This document shows positions 1-6,935 of a stretch of DNA of 13,309 nt, piece after piece (positions within the stretch are counted from its first letter, which is position 1; the number at the start of each line of letters is the position of its first letter). The notes under the pieces were generated by a model, which was not told where the DNA came from, ran no database searches, and saw only the letters and a list, made by a program, of their open reading frames with translations. The stretch lies in assembly GCA_031266615.1 (NCBI GenBank), contig JAISAR010000060.1:1-13309 (forward strand). The letters are read 5' to 3'. Position numbers and translations under genes: made by a program. The stretch is from Rickettsiales bacterium. GTDB lineage: Bacteria > Pseudomonadota > Alphaproteobacteria > Rickettsiales > Anaplasmataceae.

Positions 1-138
1 CTATGTGCACCTCATGTCTTTATTAATTTCACCTAGACTTCTAGGTTTTTGCCTATACAAGCTGAAACGCGCTTATAAGTCGTTTAAGACAGTATAGTAC
101 GCCAATTTGCAGGATTAGAGAGTGAGCAACTTCTACCA

Positions 139-320
139 CGGGATTTCTTTTGCCTTTTTTTCTGCTTAGTAAATTTCTTAAATATTAAGCTAAGGTTAGT
201 TGCGGTTTAAAAGCAGCTAAATTGCAGCGTTTAAGGCTAAAAAGATGCCAATATTTTTGAGCAGATATTGACCAGGGCTTCTTTTGCCTTTTTCTCTATT
301 TAGTAAATTTCTTAAATATT
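139..320 (+). repeat. Dispersed repeat, left copy (inverted partner at the right end of the window)
   Basis: The stretch from 139 matches the reverse complement of 13128-13309 almost throughout, including AAAAGCAGCTAAATTGCAGC and GAGCAGATATTGACCAGGG, with a few substitutions and small indels. Inside the copy, the block running from TTTTGCC to AGTAAATTTCTTAAATATT occurs twice, starting near 147 and 282, so the element has an internal direct repeat of about 135 bp. A shorter, more diverged copy in the same orientation lies near 11530-11665. It encodes no convincing protein. No transposase is present, so the means of spread is unknown. Confidence 0.8.
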
Positions 321-332
321 TATTACTAAAGT

Positions 333-420
333 GGTATCCTGGATCCCAGTATCAAGTACTGGGATGACAAGAGAAGGGATTACTTGGATGACACCCTACT
401 AGGCTACTTGGATGACAGGA
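333..420. repeat. Wolbachia-type palindromic element fragment
   Basis: Contains a 9-bp perfect hairpin, ATCCCAGTA (343-351), loop TCAAG, TACTGGGAT (357-365). Two copies of the 13-mer TACTTGGATGACA follow at 381-393 and 405-417. The same 13-mer, or its complement, appears at 11767-11779 and twice inside murG (2890-2902 and 2951-2963). These are the typical word pieces of the palindromic elements scattered in Wolbachia genomes; I cannot assign a subtype by eye. Confidence 0.7.
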
Positions 421-430
421 GATAACGCCG

Positions 431-459
431 TTGATTATATAGGTTCCGTCTGTTATATA
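431..459 (+). promoter_or_regulatory. Candidate sigma70 promoter of lpdA
   Basis: TTGATT at 431-436 is followed after 17 bp by TATATA at 454-459. A second possible -10, TATAAT at 458-463, would give a 21-bp spacer. Transcription would start near 466-470, about 20 nt before the lpdA ATG. The call rests on consensus matching in AT-rich DNA, so it is tentative. Confidence 0.4.
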
Positions 460-486
460 TAATCTTTTTTAATACGAAGAAAACTG

Positions 487-1872
487 ATGAGTGAGTATGA
501 TGTTACGGTTATAGGTAGCGGTCCTGGTGGTTATATAGCAGCAATTAGAGCAGCGCAGCTTGGGTTTAAAACTGCGATTATTGAAAAAGAGAAGAATTTA
601 GGTGGTATATGCTTAAATTGGGGGTGTATACCAACAAAATCTCTGCTTAGAGCATCTGAAATTTATAGATTAATAAGAAGATCAGAGGAATTTGGTATAA
701 AAGTAAAAGATACAAGCTTTGATATCCAGTCGATAGTGAAATACTCAAGAAACGTTGTTGATAAGTTATCAAAAGGTGTTGCGTATTTGATGAAGAAGAA
801 TAACATCAAAATTCACCAAGGCCTTGGTAAACTTGCGGGTAGCCATGCTATAAAAATCTTCAATAATAAGGAGGAACAAGAAATTGTTTCCAAGCATATT
901 ATTTTAGCAACAGGTGTGAGAGCGCGAAATCTGCCTGGAATAGAGGCAGATGGAGATTTAATATGGAATGCACAGCATGCTATGACTCCAGATAGACTGC
1001 CAAAATCACTACTAATTATAGGGTCTGGTGCAATTGGAGTAGAATTTGCAAGTTTTTATAGTACTTTGGGAGTCGAAGTAACAATTATAGAAGTAAAAGA
1101 CACTATTTTACCGCTGGAAGATAGAGAGATTTCAAATTTAGCGCAAGAAATACTTATAAGACAGGGAATAAAAATATATACAAACAATAGTGTAAAAACT
1201 TTTACTAAAAATAAAGGCTCTACTCAAGTGCAACTAAGTAGTGGTGAGAGCAAAGAATTTGATAGGATAATTGTTGCAGTTGGCGTTCAGGCAAACACTG
1301 AAAATATAGGGTTAGAAAATACAAAAATTAGATTAAGCTCTTCTGGTTTTATTGAAACGAATGAATGGTATGAAACGAGTGAACCTAACGTGTATGCGAT
1401 AGGTGATGTAGCTGGCCCGCCATGTTTAGCGCATAAGGCAAGTCATGAAGCTGTGATCTGCGTTGAAAAGATTGCTGACAAAAGTCCTCATAAGTTAAAA
1501 AAAGAGTGCATACCAAATTGCACTTACTCTCACCCGCAAATAGCCAGTATTGGCCTCACTGAAGAGCAGGCAATAAAAAATGGGTATGATATAAAAATAG
1601 GAAAATTTCATTCTAATTTTAATGGTAAGTCCATTGCACTCGGTGAAACCGAAGGGTTAGTAAAAACAGTGGTTGATAAAAAAACAGGCGAACTTCTTGG
1701 CGCTCACATGATAGGAGCAGAAGTAACAGAGTTAATTAGCAATTTTGCTCTTGCAAAGCAACTAGAAGGAACAGACTCCGACATAAAGTCTACGATCTTT
1801 CCTCATCCAACTATTTCGGAGATGATACACGAATCGGTTCTTGCGGCAGACGATGAATCGTTAAACAGTTGA
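487..1872 (+). CDS. lpdA: Dihydrolipoyl dehydrogenase (E3 of 2-oxoacid dehydrogenase complexes)
   Basis: Re-oxidises dihydrolipoamide on the E2 subunits of pyruvate and 2-oxoglutarate dehydrogenases, passing electrons through FAD to NAD+ in the cytoplasm. The 461-residue length is normal. The N-terminal FAD-binding motif GSGPGG lies at residues 10-15. The redox-active disulfide is C42/C47 in CLNWGC. A second Rossmann motif, GSGAIG, binds NAD. The second FAD-contact motif is YAIGDVAG. The C-terminal dimerisation domain carries the catalytic dyad H440/E445 in HPTISE. All key residues are intact. The ATG at 487 places the FAD motif at the usual distance from the N-terminus; the ribosome binding site is weak (purine-rich GAAGAAAAC). 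The gene stands alone: no E1 or E2 gene is adjacent, as is common in Rickettsiales. It ends one base before the convergent gene at 1874. Confidence 0.95.
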   Translation: MSEYDVTVIGSGPGGYIAAIRAAQLGFKTAIIEKEKNLGGICLNWGCIPTKSLLRASEIYRLIRRSEEFGIKVKDTSFDIQSIVKYSRNVVDKLSKGVAYLMKKNNIKIHQGLGKLAGSHAIKIFNNKEEQEIVSKHIILATGVRARNLPGIEADGDLIWNAQHAMTPDRLPKSLLIIGSGAIGVEFASFYSTLGVEVTIIEVKDTILPLEDREISNLAQEILIRQGIKIYTNNSVKTFTKNKGSTQVQLSSGESKEFDRIIVAVGVQANTENIGLENTKIRLSSSGFIETNEWYETSEPNVYAIGDVAGPPCLAHKASHEAVICVEKIADKSPHKLKKECIPNCTYSHPQIASIGLTEEQAIKNGYDIKIGKFHSNFNGKSIALGETEGLVKTVVDKKTGELLGAHMIGAEVTELISNFALAKQLEGTDSDIKSTIFPHPTISEMIHESVLAADDESLNS

Positions 1873-1873
1873 A

Positions 1874-2254
1874 TTAGCGTTCCATTGCTTTGACATCATC
1901 AATATCTTGAGTTGTAGCTTGACTGGGTACTTCAATTCCGACAGGTTGATTACCAGCACCAGGTTTCTGTAACCTTTCTTTTAACCCTTCAGCTGCTTTT
2001 TTCACTTGCTTTTGATCAAGATCCTCTGGATTTTTTTTACCTTTCTGCTTGGCTGTTGTTTCAGTACTCATATCTTTACCTTCTTGCTGATTGTAATTTT
2101 TACATTGCTCTTGCTGAGGTAGATCAACGACCGAATTGAAGAGAGCTTTTATTATGTTTTTTAACAGTCCTACAAAACCTCCGCTTTTGCCTTCTCCTTG
2201 TTCTTGAGGCTTATTTTTCACATTAAATTCTTTTTTACTATTATTTTCAGGCAT
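1874..2254 (-). CDS. Hypothetical protein, glutamine/lysine-rich, probably lineage-specific
   Basis: I do not recognise this 126-residue protein. It is strongly polar and rich in Gln, Lys, Glu, Gly and Asn. The one apolar stretch is GGFVGLLKNIIKALFNSVVDL (about residues 25-45), written here as two parts, GGFVGLLKNII and KALFNSVVDL. It resembles an amphipathic helix more than a transmembrane segment. The rest looks disordered apart from a possible helix near residues 75-97 (EDLDQKQVKKAAEGLKERLQ). There is no signal peptide. An AGGG Shine-Dalgarno about 9 nt before the ATG at 2254 supports expression and this start. The stop lies one base from the lpdA stop in the convergent orientation, and the gene is divergent from murG. 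Function cannot be read from the sequence. Confidence 0.7.
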   Translation of the reverse strand: MPENNSKKEFNVKNKPQEQGEGKSGGFVGLLKNIIKALFNSVVDLPQQEQCKNYNQQEGKDMSTETTAKQKGKKNPEDLDQKQVKKAAEGLKERLQKPGAGNQPVGIEVPSQATTQDIDDVKAMER

Positions 2255-2344
2255 TTTTGATTCCCTACTATAAAGCCTAGTAAAATTTTACGTGCAAATT
2301 GTTAAGTAATGGTTAACAATCTAGTATCAATTTGCTATACACAG

Positions 2345-3613
2345 ATGGATATCATTCTAGCAACAGGTGGTACAGGCGGACACATTTTTCCAGCTATAAC
2401 CTTAGCAAGAGCACTAAAGATACAAGGATATAATAGCACATTATTTACTGATAAAAAAACAGATAAAAATACTGACGTGGAGAGTTATACCCTGCCGTTA
2501 TGTAAGCCAAGCAGCAATAAATTTAAGTTTTTTCTTTTTTTGATATGTGGTTGTGTGTTAGCACTATATCAAATAAGAAAATTGAAACCAAAACTAGTCA
2601 TTGGTTTTGGTAGCTATGCTTCTTTTCCAACTCTTCTTGCAGCAAAGATTCTCTCTATACCTATAATTTTGCATGAACAAAATACAGTTTTAGGAAGAGT
2701 AAATAGGTTCTTTTCCAAAAGTGCAAAATTAATTGCAACTAGCTTTCCAGAGACTAAATATGCGAGGAATAGTAAGTGTGTTTTTACAGGGAATTTCGTT
2801 GACATAAAGGCACAAGAGCCTGTCATTCCAATACCTTATACACAACTGTGTAAGCATTGTAATTCAGAAGCAATTTTAGCTAGCGGAGGTGTCATCCAAG
2901 TAGCTGACGCACAGTTGTGCGAACATTGTGGTTTGAGTTTACCAGAAGGGTGTCATCCAAGTAGCTTGACACTGGGATCCAGAAAAATTGATTGTAAACA
3001 AGCGCACTATACAACATTTTCGATGAAATTACCAAAAAACTGGATTCCAGTGTCAAGCACTGGAATGACATCGGGTATAAACATATTAATAATAGCAGGT
3101 AGCCAAGGTGCAAATTTTTTTGATGATGTAGTGAGTGACGTAATTTGTAATCTGCCTACTGAAATGAAAGAGAAAATTAGAGTAACGCAGCAATGCACGA
3201 AGAAAAATATGGACAGAGTTAGGGGCCTATATGAGAGTGAAAGGATATATTGTGAATTGAGTGAGTTTTTTGACGATATGGAAAATAGGTTAGCAAGTGC
3301 TCATTTGATAATTAGCAGAGCAGGAGCAACCTCGATAGCGGAAATCACTCTTGCTGAACGCCCCGCTATATATATTCCTTATCCTCACTCAAAAGATAGT
3401 CATCAATTTTATAACGCAAAATATATTGAAGATTCAGGGGCAGCCGTAATAGTTGAGCAAAATAGTGAAGCGAAAAAAAACTTAAGAGAGTTGCTAGTTG
3501 ATCTATTACAAAATTGTCAAAAATTGTGTGATATGGCTAATAATACTAAGGAAACAAGAATAAGGAATGGGGTTACTGAATTTATCAAGGTAATGGCTCA
3601 AGAATTCAGCTAA
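2345..3613 (+). CDS. murG: UDP-GlcNAc:lipid I (MurG) N-acetylglucosaminyltransferase with in-frame palindromic insertion
   Basis: MurG adds GlcNAc to lipid I to make lipid II on the cytoplasmic face of the inner membrane. From the ATG at 2345 the protein begins MDIILATGGTGGHIFPA, the family's N-terminal glycine-rich loop with H13. The C-terminal donor site SRAGATSIAE (E333) and the following HSKDSHQFYNA are intact. Relative to the usual 340-360 residues it is 70-90 too long. The extra material lies between GNFVD and INILIIAGSQGAN, the linker joining the two GT-B Rossmann domains, and is built from palindromic repeat DNA. An upstream in-frame ATG at 2309 would add 12 residues (MVNNLVSICYTQ); I prefer 2345 by family comparison, although neither start has a good ribosome binding site. 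The stop overlaps the convergent gshB stop by 4 nt. Both catalytic halves remain in frame, so I infer a functional enzyme. Confidence 0.92.
   Translation: MDIILATGGTGGHIFPAITLARALKIQGYNSTLFTDKKTDKNTDVESYTLPLCKPSSNKFKFFLFLICGCVLALYQIRKLKPKLVIGFGSYASFPTLLAAKILSIPIILHEQNTVLGRVNRFFSKSAKLIATSFPETKYARNSKCVFTGNFVDIKAQEPVIPIPYTQLCKHCNSEAILASGGVIQVADAQLCEHCGLSLPEGCHPSSLTLGSRKIDCKQAHYTTFSMKLPKNWIPVSSTGMTSGINILIIAGSQGANFFDDVVSDVICNLPTEMKEKIRVTQQCTKKNMDRVRGLYESERIYCELSEFFDDMENRLASAHLIISRAGATSIAEITLAERPAIYIPYPHSKDSHQFYNAKYIEDSGAAVIVEQNSEAKKNLRELLVDLLQNCQKLCDMANNTKETRIRNGVTEFIKVMAQEFS
2812..3072 (+). repeat. Palindromic element insertion inside murG (in frame)
   Basis: About 260 bp inserted without breaking the murG frame. 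The 3' half is a large inverted repeat: the arm at 2951-2982 pairs with 3040-3070. Nested in it is the hairpin ATTCCAGTG (3044-3052), TCAAG, CACTGGAAT (3058-3066). The 13-mer TGTCATCCAAGTA occurs at 2890-2902 and again at 2951-2963. The 5' half holds the complementary words CACAACTGTG (2841-2850) and CACAGTTGTG, suggesting a second, older palindrome. The encoded peptides CHPSSLTLGS and WIPVSSTGMT are what these palindromes typically encode. Exact borders need an uninterrupted murG for comparison. Confidence 0.85.
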
Positions 3614-4536
3614 CGGATATGGCTGCTTGCTTTTTCTTCGAATGTATCCCAAAGATTTCTTTCTAGCAATGCATTATATAATTTGTTGACGTAAACTACT
3701 CCCGTGGGTGAAGTTGTGTTAATTTCGAGAAGAAAGTCACCTATAATGTCAATACCAACAAATATTAACCCTCTTTTCTTTAATTCAGGACCAATTTTAT
3801 TACATATTTCATTGTCTCTGTCGTTCATTTGAGCAGGTTCAAAACTTGCTCCAAGCCGCAAGTTTGTTCTGATCTCTCCACTTCTTGGAACTCGTTTCAT
3901 TATTCCAATTGGTTGGCCATCGAGTAACAATATTCTTTTATCTTTATCTATATTTTTGCAAAACGCTTGTGCAATCACAGGACACTCATATTTTGCGATC
4001 ATGAGCTCAACTACTACTTGAATACTGTTTTCATCTTGTATTCTTATTACATCGTTTCCTCCGTAGCTATATAATGGTTTCAGAATAATATCTCTATAAT
4101 CATGGTAAAAATCTCTAATCATCGATACATTCTCAGTAATTAAAGTTGGTGGAGTTAGCTCTGGAAACAGTGAAGTCATTAGTTTTTCGGGACAGTTTCT
4201 TATCTCCGTTGGATTATTAATTACCAATGCGCTAGTTTTTTCTAAAATATAGGTGGTTGTAATATAACGCGCATCAAAGGGTGGATCCTGTCTGATAAAT
4301 ATGATATCCATTTCACTCAAATTGATGGTTACATCTTTTTTAGAGATGAAACTGAAATCGTCAACGCTGACTTTCTGAGCAAGAGCGATTGGCTGATTTA
4401 ACTTTAGCGCTAAATTGTTAGGGACATAGAAGAAAACTTCGTGCCTCCTCCTTTGTGCCTCTTTTATTAGTGCAAATGTGGTGTCAGTTTCAAAGTTTAT
4501 ATTTTCATCCATTTGAAAAGCTACTTTCATTTGCAT
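3610..4536 (-). CDS. gshB: Glutathione synthetase
   Basis: Ligates glycine to gamma-glutamylcysteine with ATP, the last step of glutathione synthesis, in the cytoplasm. The 308 residues fit the bacterial GshB family (about 310-320). The start MKVAFQMDENINF and the substrate-domain block RQDPPFDARY (82-91) are typical. The ATP-grasp part shows ILKPLYSYGG (151-160), the KRVPRSGEIRTNLRLG segment (214-229) and the metal/ATP-binding EINTTSPTGV near the C-terminus (271-280). Two ATGs compete, at 4536 and 4530: AAAGGTG precedes the first by about 3 nt and the second by about 9, so M3 may be the real start. It lies 42 bp after the BON lipoprotein gene on the same strand, a probable two-gene operon. 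Its stop overlaps the murG stop. I see no gshA in the window. Confidence 0.93.
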   Translation of the reverse strand: MQMKVAFQMDENINFETDTTFALIKEAQRRRHEVFFYVPNNLALKLNQPIALAQKVSVDDFSFISKKDVTINLSEMDIIFIRQDPPFDARYITTTYILEKTSALVINNPTEIRNCPEKLMTSLFPELTPPTLITENVSMIRDFYHDYRDIILKPLYSYGGNDVIRIQDENSIQVVVELMIAKYECPVIAQAFCKNIDKDKRILLLDGQPIGIMKRVPRSGEIRTNLRLGASFEPAQMNDRDNEICNKIGPELKKRGLIFVGIDIIGDFLLEINTTSPTGVVYVNKLYNALLERNLWDTFEEKASSHIR

Positions 4537-4578
4537 ATCACCTTTGATATAAAATTGCCACTGGGAACTAAATTTCCA

Positions 4579-5175
4579 TTAATGGCGCAATTTGCTGTGT
4601 CTATATCGTACATAACTTACAACTTGTTTTACCCCTTTTACCTTTCTTGCAATTGCTATTACAGCTTTTAGTTCCGCTTTATTTTGAGCTATACCCATCA
4701 AATAAACAACTCTATCAACCGTATTAACGCTATAATTAATTGATTTGATATTTCTTTTCCCTAGAAGTCTTGTTCTTATTTCTGCCGTTATCATACCATC
4801 TACGGTAGTGTCAAGCATGGAAGTTGTTTGTATTGGTGTTACTCTTATTTCATTTATTACTTCTTTAACTTCTTTTTGTTGCCAAGCTATTTTCTCTGCT
4901 GTGAGTTGTTTTTCAGGGGTATCAACGTTTCCAATGAGCAATACTCTTCCTTCGCTTACTTTAACCTTTATAGATGAAAATAGTCCGTGCTTTAGGAGTC
5001 CCTTATTGATTCTGATTACCATAGTTGTATCATCAACAATATTTCCCAAAGATTTATCTTGTGTTGTTATTGCTGTTACCGTCGCTGTAGCCACTACGCT
5101 ACCTATTATAAGTGGTGTACAGCCACTCTGTGTAATCAGAAAAATTCCAAGTAAGAAGCTTGTTATTAGTCTCAT
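4579..5175 (-). CDS. dolP: Dual BON-domain outer-membrane lipoprotein (DolP/YraP-like)
   Basis: The N-terminus is a lipoprotein signal peptide: MRLITS, a hydrophobic core, then the lipobox TQSGC with the acylated cysteine at C19. A short alanine/valine/threonine-rich linker leads to two BON domains at about residues 47-112 (ending KEVINEIRV) and 126-190 (ending VKGVKQVVSYVRY). The order and the length of 198 residues agree closely with E. coli DolP (formerly YraP), which binds anionic phospholipid at the outer membrane and supports envelope integrity and BAM activity. That role is transferred by similarity. The cysteine is not followed by Asp, which is compatible with outer-membrane sorting. 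No strong ribosome binding site precedes the ATG at 5175. It is probably cotranscribed with gshB downstream. A 161-residue open frame on the opposite strand is a shadow. Confidence 0.85.
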   Translation of the reverse strand: MRLITSFLLGIFLITQSGCTPLIIGSVVATATVTAITTQDKSLGNIVDDTTMVIRINKGLLKHGLFSSIKVKVSEGRVLLIGNVDTPEKQLTAEKIAWQQKEVKEVINEIRVTPIQTTSMLDTTVDGMITAEIRTRLLGKRNIKSINYSVNTVDRVVYLMGIAQNKAELKAVIAIARKVKGVKQVVSYVRYRHSKLRH

Positions 5176-5267
5176 TATTGATTTTCAGAGTTTAGAATTT
5201 TCATTAAGAAATGTTAATAAGCTTTTTTGATTGTGTAAATACTATAAATTAAGTAAGACTTTAGACC

Positions 5268-5296
5268 TTGAGTATTTTTAAGACGGTATTTATAAT
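5268..5296 (+). promoter_or_regulatory. Sigma70-type promoter of tRNA-Leu
   Basis: TTGAGT (5268-5273) and a perfect TATAAT (5291-5296) are separated by 17 bp. This is the best promoter match I see in the window. Initiation near 5303 would leave about 38 nt of leader before the tRNA at 5341. The transcript could continue into tig. Confidence 0.65.
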
Positions 5297-5340
5297 GGTA
5301 GGAATAGTTTGTGTTAGCTATAAATTACTGAAAAATTCTT

Positions 5341-5422
5341 GCGGATATGGCGAAATTGGTAGACGTGCCAGGTTTAGGTCCTGGTGAGCTTGCTCGTGGG
5401 GGTTCAAATCCCTCTATCCGCA
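5341..5422 (+). tRNA. tRNA-Leu (anticodon UAG)
   Basis: The acceptor stem GCGGATA (5341-5347) pairs with TATCCGC (5415-5421), with discriminator A at 5422. The anticodon stem CCAGG/CCTGG closes the loop TTTAGGT (5373-5379), giving anticodon TAG at 5375-5377, which reads CUN leucine codons. The D-arm carries the usual GGTAGAC segment, and a long variable arm (GAGCTTGCTC), typical of leucine tRNAs, precedes the T-arm with GGTTCAAATCC. CCA is not encoded, so it must be added after transcription. Confidence 0.97.
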
Positions 5423-5449
5423 CTTAAAATCATGTACTTGAATTTTAAG
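5423..5449 (+). terminator. AT-rich hairpin directly after tRNA-Leu
   Basis: CTTAAAA (5423-5429) pairs with TTTTAAG (5443-5449). An inner TCA/TGA extension with one bulged A closes a 6-nt loop. No U-run follows, so it could be a weak terminator, a 3'-end processing signal, or nothing. Confidence 0.25.
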
Positions 5450-5508
5450 AAAAAGTTTATAATCACTAAATACACTCTAATGTTTGTGTAAAAACTCGTT
5501 CTTAAGGA

Positions 5509-5536
5509 TTGTATTTCACTGAGATTCTGGTAAAAT
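5509..5536 (+). promoter_or_regulatory. Candidate promoter of the tig-clpP-clpX-lon cluster
   Basis: TTGTAT (5509-5514), a 16-bp spacer, then TAAAAT (5531-5536). Initiation near 5543 would give a leader of about 38 nt to the tig ATG. I looked for a heat-shock sigma32 pattern; CTTGAA is present at 5437-5442, but no C-rich -10 follows. Confidence 0.3.
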
Positions 5537-5580
5537 GGCTTTATAAAAATATAAATTAAAACATTGATAAATAGGTTATA

Positions 5581-6924
5581 ATGTCTAATAACATACCTCA
5601 AAATGCAGTTGAAGTAGATACATCAAGTAATATATATACCTATAAGAAGCTTAGTGTAGATAAACTAAAGCATGAGTATGAAATCACAGTTAGTAGCGAT
5701 TATATAGAACAAAAGATGAATTCTAGATTACAAGAGATAGCGAAGAATGTAAAATTGCCTGGATTTAGATCCGGGAAGACGCCTTACGATCTTGTTGTTA
5801 CAAATTATAAAAGTGAAGCTTTGGAATATGTGGTAAGTAATACGATTGACTATTGCTCAAGTGATTTAATGAAAAAAATTGAAGTTAAGTCTCACATTCA
5901 TCCTAAGGTTGATATTATATCATTACCAGATCTGGATAAAAAGGATGAGAAAGGCGATTTTGTGTACAAGCTGTCTTTTGGGTCAATGCCAGAAGTGCCA
6001 ACAATAGATCTTGATAAAATAAATTTGAAGAAAGTTGAAGCAGAAATCGAAGAGGGAGACATAAAAGAATTTATTGATTCTATAAAAACAAAATTTCCTA
6101 ATCTTATCTCTGTTGATGATGATTCTTATCAAGCAAAAAATGGGGATAAACTGACAATTGACTTTGAAGGGCGGATTAGAAACAAACTCTTTCAAGGTGG
6201 AAGTGGCAAAAATTTTGCTGTTAATTTAGGATCTGGTACATTTATCGATGGTTTTGAAGATCAATTAATTGGCGTGAAAAAAGGAGAAACAAAAAGCTTT
6301 AAGTTGAGGTTTCCTGAAGATTACCAGGTAATTTCCCTTGCAGGACAAGAGGCTACTTTTTCTGTCCGAGTTAATGATATTCAGATTGCCGAAGATTTTG
6401 GAAGTGATGATGAAGTAGCTAGGAGGATTGGTTTTGAAGATTATTCTTCGCTAATAAATCATGCAAAAGAAGTAATTGATAATCAATGTAAAGAAATGGG
6501 AGACCTCTTAATTAAGAAGGAGCTATTTGATTGTTTGGATGCTAGTTACAGCTTTGATTTGCCTACAGATGTAGTAAAACAGGAACAGCAGAGAGTGGAA
6601 AGAGAGTTGAACTCTAAAGATGACTCTTGTAAAGAAGCTGAAAGACGAGTAAAGCTTGCAATGTTATTTATGAAGTTCAGTACAGAACATGAAATATCAT
6701 TAACTCAAAATGATGTTTTAAACGTTATTCTGAATCAGTATGTCAATAAGGATGTACCACTTAATAGAGTATTGAAACATTTTAGCTCAAACAGGCAATT
6801 TCAGGAGTTAGTTAGAGGGCAAGCTCTTGAGCATAAAGTTACAGATTATATAATAGAAAAAGTTAATAAAGAAGAGCAGATTGTTTCTGTAAAAGGGTTA
6901 AAGGAATTATTTAATAATATTTAG
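5581..6924 (+). CDS. tig: Trigger factor (ribosome-bound chaperone)
   Basis: Trigger factor docks on ribosomal protein L23 at the exit tunnel and shields nascent chains. The ribosome-binding signature GFRSGKTP is at residues 61-68; in E. coli it is GFRKGK at 43-48, so this protein has an N-terminal extension of about 18 residues. The central FKBP-type prolyl isomerase domain covers about 180-265 (NGDKLTIDFEGRI through LAGQEATFSVRVNDI). The remaining helical C-terminus forms the chaperone arms. The total of 447 residues is normal (E. coli 432). The ATG at 5581 has TAGG 5-6 nt upstream. It is first in a tig-clpP-clpX-lon run, a widespread bacterial order, with 11 bp to clpP. Neighbouring tRNA-Leu lies 158 bp upstream. 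The isomerase domain aligns by eye only, so activity is unproven. Confidence 0.95.
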   Translation: MSNNIPQNAVEVDTSSNIYTYKKLSVDKLKHEYEITVSSDYIEQKMNSRLQEIAKNVKLPGFRSGKTPYDLVVTNYKSEALEYVVSNTIDYCSSDLMKKIEVKSHIHPKVDIISLPDLDKKDEKGDFVYKLSFGSMPEVPTIDLDKINLKKVEAEIEEGDIKEFIDSIKTKFPNLISVDDDSYQAKNGDKLTIDFEGRIRNKLFQGGSGKNFAVNLGSGTFIDGFEDQLIGVKKGETKSFKLRFPEDYQVISLAGQEATFSVRVNDIQIAEDFGSDDEVARRIGFEDYSSLINHAKEVIDNQCKEMGDLLIKKELFDCLDASYSFDLPTDVVKQEQQRVERELNSKDDSCKEAERRVKLAMLFMKFSTEHEISLTQNDVLNVILNQYVNKDVPLNRVLKHFSSNRQFQELVRGQALEHKVTDYIIEKVNKEEQIVSVKGLKELFNNI

Positions 6925-6935
6925 TAGGAAAAGGT

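Noticed and set aside
1..138. Gene fragment at the left edge
   Set aside because: No frame gives a recognisable or sizeable peptide. From about 67 on it resembles the repeat seen near 11530.
2614..3198. Three short - strand frames opposite murG
   Set aside because: They are shadows; palindromic DNA naturally stays open on both strands.
4745..5230. 161-codon open frame on the + strand
   Set aside because: It is the antisense of the BON lipoprotein gene, whose signal peptide, lipobox and two domains are clear. The frame has no family features.
5437..5463. Promoter with TTGAAT and TATAAT after the tRNA, or a sigma32 site
   Set aside because: The spacer is only 14 bp for sigma70, and the C-rich -10 of heat-shock promoters is absent.
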